From Cyanobacteria bacterium UBA791 (GTDB taxonomy: Bacteria > Cyanobacteriota > Vampirovibrionia > Gastranaerophilales > Gastranaerophilaceae), in the NCBI GenBank assembly GCA_002297005.1, contig DBIX01000016.1:1-16706 (forward strand): DNA of 16,706 bases, read 5' to 3'. The position numbers and the translations under genes were made by a program. Under the pieces are notes generated by a model. That model searched no databases and was not told the origin of the DNA. It was given only the letters and a program-made list of their open reading frames with translations. How positions within the stretch are numbered: position 1 is the first letter of the stretch; the number at the start of each line of letters is the position of its first letter. This document shows positions 12,464 through 16,706 of this stretch, piece by piece.

Positions 12464-15400
12464 TTATTTACTTAAAGCTTCTTTTATCTGCTTTATAAAG
12501 GATGTTTGCTTAAAGTTATTTTTTACAAAGTAGCTTGTTGCACCTAAAGCTTTTGCTTTTTCTTGGTCGTCTTTATTTGTATTTGATGACATAACGAAGA
12601 CAGGAATGCTTGATTTCATTTTGTCTTCTTTTAGTTTTTCTAAAAATTCAAAACCATTCATTTCAGGCATATCTAAATCAGTTATGATAGCGTCATAGTG
12701 TGATTGACTTAATTTTTTGAACGCTTCTATTGGATTGAAGACTGTTTCAACATTAAAACCTTCTAATGTTAGCATATTCTTTGCTAAAGTTCTTACAATA
12801 ACTGAATCATCCACTACTAAAAGTTTTTTATTTGCCATTTTGTTTTTTGATTTGTTTTCTAATAATTTAATTTTTTCTGCAGCCAAAGTTTTGTTTGATT
12901 GTAGTGTAGCGTTTTTCAAAATATCTGAAATGTTCAAGATAATACAAGTTTCACCGCTTGCAAGAGTTGAAACACCTGAAATATTTTTCAACTTTTGAAT
13001 TGGTGGAGCTAATTTTTTGTGTAAAATTTCTTGTGTCCCAATTAATTTATCAACGATTAAACCAATAACTTTATTATCAGCTTGAACTATCATGATTGTT
13101 CTATAGTTAGATGGGTTTTCTTCTTTTTTAAGTTCTAAAATATTTGCTAAACTATGAAGAGGAATGTTTCTTTCTTTGTAAAGAATAGTTGCCTGTTCAT
13201 CGTTTACATAAATTTCGTCCAAAGGTTTTGAAAGAACTGTTGCAATTGTAGACATTGGTAATGCAAAAGTTTTTCCTGCTGATTTAATGATAAAGGCATT
13301 CATTGTTGACATTGTTAATGGTAATTCAAGAGTTATGCAACTATATTTATTCAATTCGGTTGCAATTCTTATTTGACCGTTTAACTGCATCATTTTTGAT
13401 TTAACAACGTCAAGTCCAATACCTCTGCCTGAAATATCGGTAACCTTGTCATCTGTCGTAAATCCAGGCCAGAATATCATGTTCATAACCTCGTTATCTG
13501 TCATGGAATTTAATTCTTCTGGAGTTACAAATTCTTTTATAATTGCTGTTTCTCTAATCTTTTGAAGATTAAAACCTTGTCCATCATCAAAAACTTCTAA
13601 GATAATTTTGTTGTTTTCTTGTTTTGCACTAATGCTGATTCTACCTGTTGGTGGTTTACCTAAAGCCATACGTTTTTCAGGTGTTTCGATACCATGGTCG
13701 ATAGCGTTTCTTACAATGTGAATTAGTGGGTTTTTGATTTCTTCAATGATATTTTTATCAGCTGTAGTATCAGAACCATTGATACTTAATTCAACTTTTT
13801 TATTTTTTTCTTTTGCAATATCTCTTACCATTCTGCCGAAGAAGTGGAATACTGTCGCAAATGGTAATACACGGATATTTTTAACCATTGTGCCAAAATC
13901 TTCGATTAGGGAATTAAGTTTGTCATCATCGTCCTGATGAGAACGTTGCAAAGTGCTGATTTCGTTTATTAAATCAGCTAATTTTTGGTAATCTTCTAAA
14001 AAGACATTTGAAGTTTGTCTTAAATATGAAGATAAAGTTTCGTTTGAATTATTAGAAATTTTTTTATCAAGAGTTCTGATAGTGTTGATTTTTCTAAGAA
14101 AATCTTTTTGGAAATATTCCATATCTCTGATAATGTCTGAGAATTTAGTTAACTGTTTTGAAGTTTTTGTTTTTGTAGTTAAAATTTCGCCAAGTTGATT
14201 AATTAAAACATCAAGTTTGTTTGAATCAACGTGAAGAGTTTTGATTTCACTTGTGTTAAAGATTTTAGAAAAATCGCTTGAGGCTTTAGTTTTCTGAGGA
14301 GATTGTGAAGCCATTGGTAAGTCAAACATATCTCCGCCATCTCCAACGCTGCTTAAATCAAGTAATTGCATCATGATTTCTAATTGTTGGAATAACAAGT
14401 CGAAGTTTCCAGAATCTACGCCGTTGTTTAGTAATTCGTCAAGATAATCTATAGCCCCAGAGATAATCATCAAGGCTTGTTCGTTTGGACAAACGTTTGT
14501 TTTTTCTGAGTATTTTAAAATCTTAAGAATTTCACCAATCATTTTTGATGCGTTTTCGTTTTCACAACTTTTTTCGATGCGTTCAAAAAATTCTCTAACC
14601 TCGTAAATATCGGTAATATCTGTTTCTAGTGATGGAATTTTTGCTCTAACTTCGTCAAAGTTGATTGCAGTTGAAGTTTCTTCTGCATCAATAATTTCAC
14701 TATCAATATAATCTTCTTCTGTTTGTTCTTCTAGTTTCTTTTCTTCTTGCTTTTGTTGTACAAAAACAAATTCTTCATTGTATTTAGACGATATTTTGTC
14801 AAAAGCGTAAGCATAGTAATCAACAACTGGAATGTTGTTTAATTCATAAGTTGCAGACAATACGTTGATAACGTTTGCAATATCGTTCTGCATTTCAATT
14901 AATTCTCTAGTTGTAAGATTATAAGAGGCTTGTTTTACAAAATCTAATTTAACTTTTGTGTTTTCAATGCTCATTTTGATTTCAAAAAAGCCAATATCAT
15001 TAAATAGGTCAAACATTCTATTTACGTAGTTTGACATTCTATCAATCATTTCTGTATCACAATGTTCTTCTAATCTCATTAAACAAATAAGTGTATTAAC
15101 TATTAGGGAATTAATTTTATCAATAGATTCATTCAAAAGAACTCTGTTAAAATCCATAGTTTCTTTTGTTGCAGTAATATTTTGATCTTCTGCACTCTTG
15201 ATGTTATCAAGAATGTTTAATTGTTCGTTAACAAGAGTAACGTCTGCGATTTCTTGTCCTGAATCGATAGAACTTTTTACAATATCAGAAATCATATCAA
15301 CAGTTTTGTACAAAATATCAGAAATCTTAGTATTTAAGATAAGTTTATTTTCTTTAGCTAAATCAAGAATATCTTCCATTTTGTGAGCAAGAGTTTGAAC

Positions 15401-15592
15401 AGAATTGAAACCAATCATTCTTGCTGCACCCTTTAAACTGTGGGCATTTCTGAATAGAATAAGAATAAGTTCTTTGTTTTTCGGATTACGCTCCAAATCA
15501 AGCAAAGAGTTATTCATTTTTGAAATAATTTCTTCTGCTTCAACCTGAAAAATATTTAAAATTTCTGTTAGTTCGTTATCTGAAAATTCCAT
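12464..15592 (-). CDS. cheA: CheA-type hybrid histidine kinase with C-terminal receiver
   Basis: Chemosensory kinase, 1042 residues. In order: Hpt/P1 domain (about 1-105) with phospho-acceptor H51 in HSLKGAARM; a long poorly conserved middle (about 110-460) with two helical stretches (about 147-220 and 330-415) that may be Hpt-like without the histidine; a dimerisation region (about 465-570); the ATPase domain (N box HIVRNAIDHG with N629, DDGQG, GRGIGLDVV from G722); a CheW-like P5 domain (about 760-905); and a receiver (919-1042) with D928-D929, phospho-site D972 and K1024. No ribosome binding site precedes the receiver's own Met, so it is a true fusion. It starts 2 nt after the MCP stop, so the pair is one operon. 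The CheA-REC layout resembles cyanobacterial PilL/PixL-type kinases, so it could steer pili rather than flagella. Confidence 0.95.
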   Translation of the reverse strand: MEFSDNELTEILNIFQVEAEEIISKMNNSLLDLERNPKNKELILILFRNAHSLKGAARMIGFNSVQTLAHKMEDILDLAKENKLILNTKISDILYKTVDMISDIVKSSIDSGQEIADVTLVNEQLNILDNIKSAEDQNITATKETMDFNRVLLNESIDKINSLIVNTLICLMRLEEHCDTEMIDRMSNYVNRMFDLFNDIGFFEIKMSIENTKVKLDFVKQASYNLTTRELIEMQNDIANVINVLSATYELNNIPVVDYYAYAFDKISSKYNEEFVFVQQKQEEKKLEEQTEEDYIDSEIIDAEETSTAINFDEVRAKIPSLETDITDIYEVREFFERIEKSCENENASKMIGEILKILKYSEKTNVCPNEQALMIISGAIDYLDELLNNGVDSGNFDLLFQQLEIMMQLLDLSSVGDGGDMFDLPMASQSPQKTKASSDFSKIFNTSEIKTLHVDSNKLDVLINQLGEILTTKTKTSKQLTKFSDIIRDMEYFQKDFLRKINTIRTLDKKISNNSNETLSSYLRQTSNVFLEDYQKLADLINEISTLQRSHQDDDDKLNSLIEDFGTMVKNIRVLPFATVFHFFGRMVRDIAKEKNKKVELSINGSDTTADKNIIEEIKNPLIHIVRNAIDHGIETPEKRMALGKPPTGRISISAKQENNKIILEVFDDGQGFNLQKIRETAIIKEFVTPEELNSMTDNEVMNMIFWPGFTTDDKVTDISGRGIGLDVVKSKMMQLNGQIRIATELNKYSCITLELPLTMSTMNAFIIKSAGKTFALPMSTIATVLSKPLDEIYVNDEQATILYKERNIPLHSLANILELKKEENPSNYRTIMIVQADNKVIGLIVDKLIGTQEILHKKLAPPIQKLKNISGVSTLASGETCIILNISDILKNATLQSNKTLAAEKIKLLENKSKNKMANKKLLVVDDSVIVRTLAKNMLTLEGFNVETVFNPIEAFKKLSQSHYDAIITDLDMPEMNGFEFLEKLKEDKMKSSIPVFVMSSNTNKDDQEKAKALGATSYFVKNNFKQTSFIKQIKEALSK

Positions 15593-15594
15593 AA

Positions 15595-16641
15595 TTATTC
15601 GTCAAAAATATTTTCTTTTAAGCTTGATGACATACTGTTTAGAGAGTTAAGAGCGATAATGCTTTCGTCAACAGTATTTAAGAAAGAGTTTAACCAATTT
15701 GAAATTTCTGCAAGTGATAGACAAATTTGAGAAGAATAATTGTTTTGGCTATCAGTATGCGTATTGATTTGGTCAATTGGTTGAGAAATTTCTGTAATAA
15801 GTTGGTTCATACTATTGATAGTGTTGATTGCATCTTTTGCAGATTTAATAACTGTATCAATTTCTTTAGAACTTTCTTCTGTGGCTAAAACAGAAGTACT
15901 TGTTGAAGTTTGAATATCAGCTAACATATTTGAAATTCTGCTTGTAGCCTCTTTAGATTCTTCTGAAAGTTTTCTGATTTCGCTTGCAACAATAGCAAAA
16001 CCTTTACCGTGTTCACCAGCTCTTGCGGCTTCAACTTCTGCATTCAAGGCTAACATATTTGTTTGTTCTGAAATATCCTCTACAACTGCTAAGTTGTTTT
16101 TGATTTGTTGTAATGTGTTTGATAAATCTAATGTCAATTCTGCAACAGTTTGCATTTTTTGTTTTAGGTTATAAATTCTATCAGAAGTGTTGTTCATAAA
16201 TTCTTTTTCTTTGTTTGAGCATTCTAAAGTTGATTGAGCTTTTTCTGATAAAGATTTAACGATTTCTTTTGTTTGAGCTGAAATGTGTCTAATACTTTCA
16301 ATAGTTGATGCTTGTTGATTTGCATCTGATAAATGTTTGCTTGCAATATTTTTTTGATTATTAATCAAGTTCAAGATAGCATTTGTTTTATCAGAAGTTG
16401 AACTAACTTGTCTATTTACGATAGAAGAAATAGTTTTTTCAATCCAGTTTTTTGTCATACAGTATTGAACCGCATACAAGATTACAAGAGTTGTTAAAAC
16501 CATAAATAGGTTTAATAAAGATGCTTTTTCTAGATATGAGAAAGCACAAATGATTGCACCTGCAAATAAGAAAAATAACACATCAAAAATTGCTTTTATG
16601 TTTAATTTATGCGAAACATTCAGTCTAACTTTATTTTGCAT
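15595..16641 (-). CDS. Methyl-accepting chemotaxis protein without sensor or HAMP domain
   Basis: Chemoreceptor of 348 residues that signals to CheA. Two transmembrane helices (about 18-38 and 42-63) are separated by only a few residues, so there is no periplasmic ligand-binding domain. No HAMP domain is apparent before the coiled coil. The signalling domain is clear: the hairpin tip DISEQTNMLALNAEVEAARA is followed by GEHGKGFAIVASEIRKLSEES. Signals must come from the membrane, cytoplasm or a partner. AAAGGAGT (16648-16655) precedes the ATG by six nt; the DNA beyond (16656-16706) is A/T-only-like and no clear promoter can be picked. It is translationally coupled to cheA (2-nt gap), which suggests it is that kinase's dedicated receptor. 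Confidence 0.94.
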   Translation of the reverse strand: MQNKVRLNVSHKLNIKAIFDVLFFLFAGAIICAFSYLEKASLLNLFMVLTTLVILYAVQYCMTKNWIEKTISSIVNRQVSSTSDKTNAILNLINNQKNIASKHLSDANQQASTIESIRHISAQTKEIVKSLSEKAQSTLECSNKEKEFMNNTSDRIYNLKQKMQTVAELTLDLSNTLQQIKNNLAVVEDISEQTNMLALNAEVEAARAGEHGKGFAIVASEIRKLSEESKEATSRISNMLADIQTSTSTSVLATEESSKEIDTVIKSAKDAINTINSMNQLITEISQPIDQINTHTDSQNNYSSQICLSLAEISNWLNSFLNTVDESIIALNSLNSMSSSLKENIFDE

Positions 16642-16706
16642 GGAAATACTCCTTTTATTAAAATTGTTTTTATAATATAATTATTGTAATACAAATTTAT
16701 TTTAAT

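Noticed and set aside
12464..12838. Separate CheY gene starting at the receiver's internal Met
   Set aside because: The frame is continuous with CheA and no Shine-Dalgarno precedes this ATG, so it is a fused domain.

Overview
This AT-rich window (long A/T tracts, strong AAGGAG ribosome binding sites) reads as a chromosomal segment of a motile, diderm, non-photosynthetic relative of the Cyanobacteria. A gut Melainabacteria/Vampirovibrionia lineage such as Gastranaerophilales is my best guess. The clues are two flagellins, an efp-accB-accC operon (an order common in cyanobacteria and Firmicutes), a large AsmA-like protein that implies an outer membrane, a CheA fused to a C-terminal receiver as in cyanobacterial PilL/PixL-type kinases, and a WG-repeat secreted protein. 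The assignment is an inference; no marker gene such as 16S rRNA is present.

Layout. (1) 1-2584, + strand: a flagellin cut by the left edge and a complete paralogous flagellin, separated by 668 bp of gene-free DNA packed with repeats. (2) 2585-3675: another repeat-rich stretch that holds one small minus-strand gene, whose product carries three copies of an R-E-M-G-E motif. (3) 3676-7286, minus strand: an envelope pair, an AsmA-like protein followed 17 nt later by a SIMPL/DUF541 protein. (4) 7345-8241, +: a secreted WG-repeat protein diverging from the AsmA-like gene over a 58-bp palindromic promoter region. (5) 8290-9267, minus: NagZ-type beta-N-acetylhexosaminidase, convergent with the WG gene across a hairpin terminator. 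(6) 9337-9792, +: a small exported TPR-like protein with an acidic tail. (7) 9995-12375, minus: efp-accB-accC, ending at a bidirectional terminator. (8) 12464-16641, minus: a methyl-accepting chemotaxis protein and a CheA-REC hybrid kinase separated by only 2 nt.

How the genes relate. The two flagellins and the MCP-CheA pair belong to motility and chemosensing, although the two loci are about 10 kb apart and no CheW, CheR, CheB or other flagellar gene is present here. AsmA-like, SIMPL, NagZ, WG and TPR proteins belong to the cell envelope. AccB and AccC carry out the first half-reaction of fatty-acid synthesis; EF-P rescues ribosomes at proline runs.

The most unusual material is non-coding. 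Several repeat families sit directly behind stop codons. One 66-67 bp repeat follows both flagellin 1 and the TPR gene. A 33-bp repeat follows flagellin 2 and, in opposite orientation, the SIMPL gene. A 56-bp G/C-rich repeat follows both flagellins. Downstream of the SIMPL gene lies a run of small perfect hairpins with 6-bp stems. I found no tRNA, rRNA, CRISPR array, transposase or phage gene.
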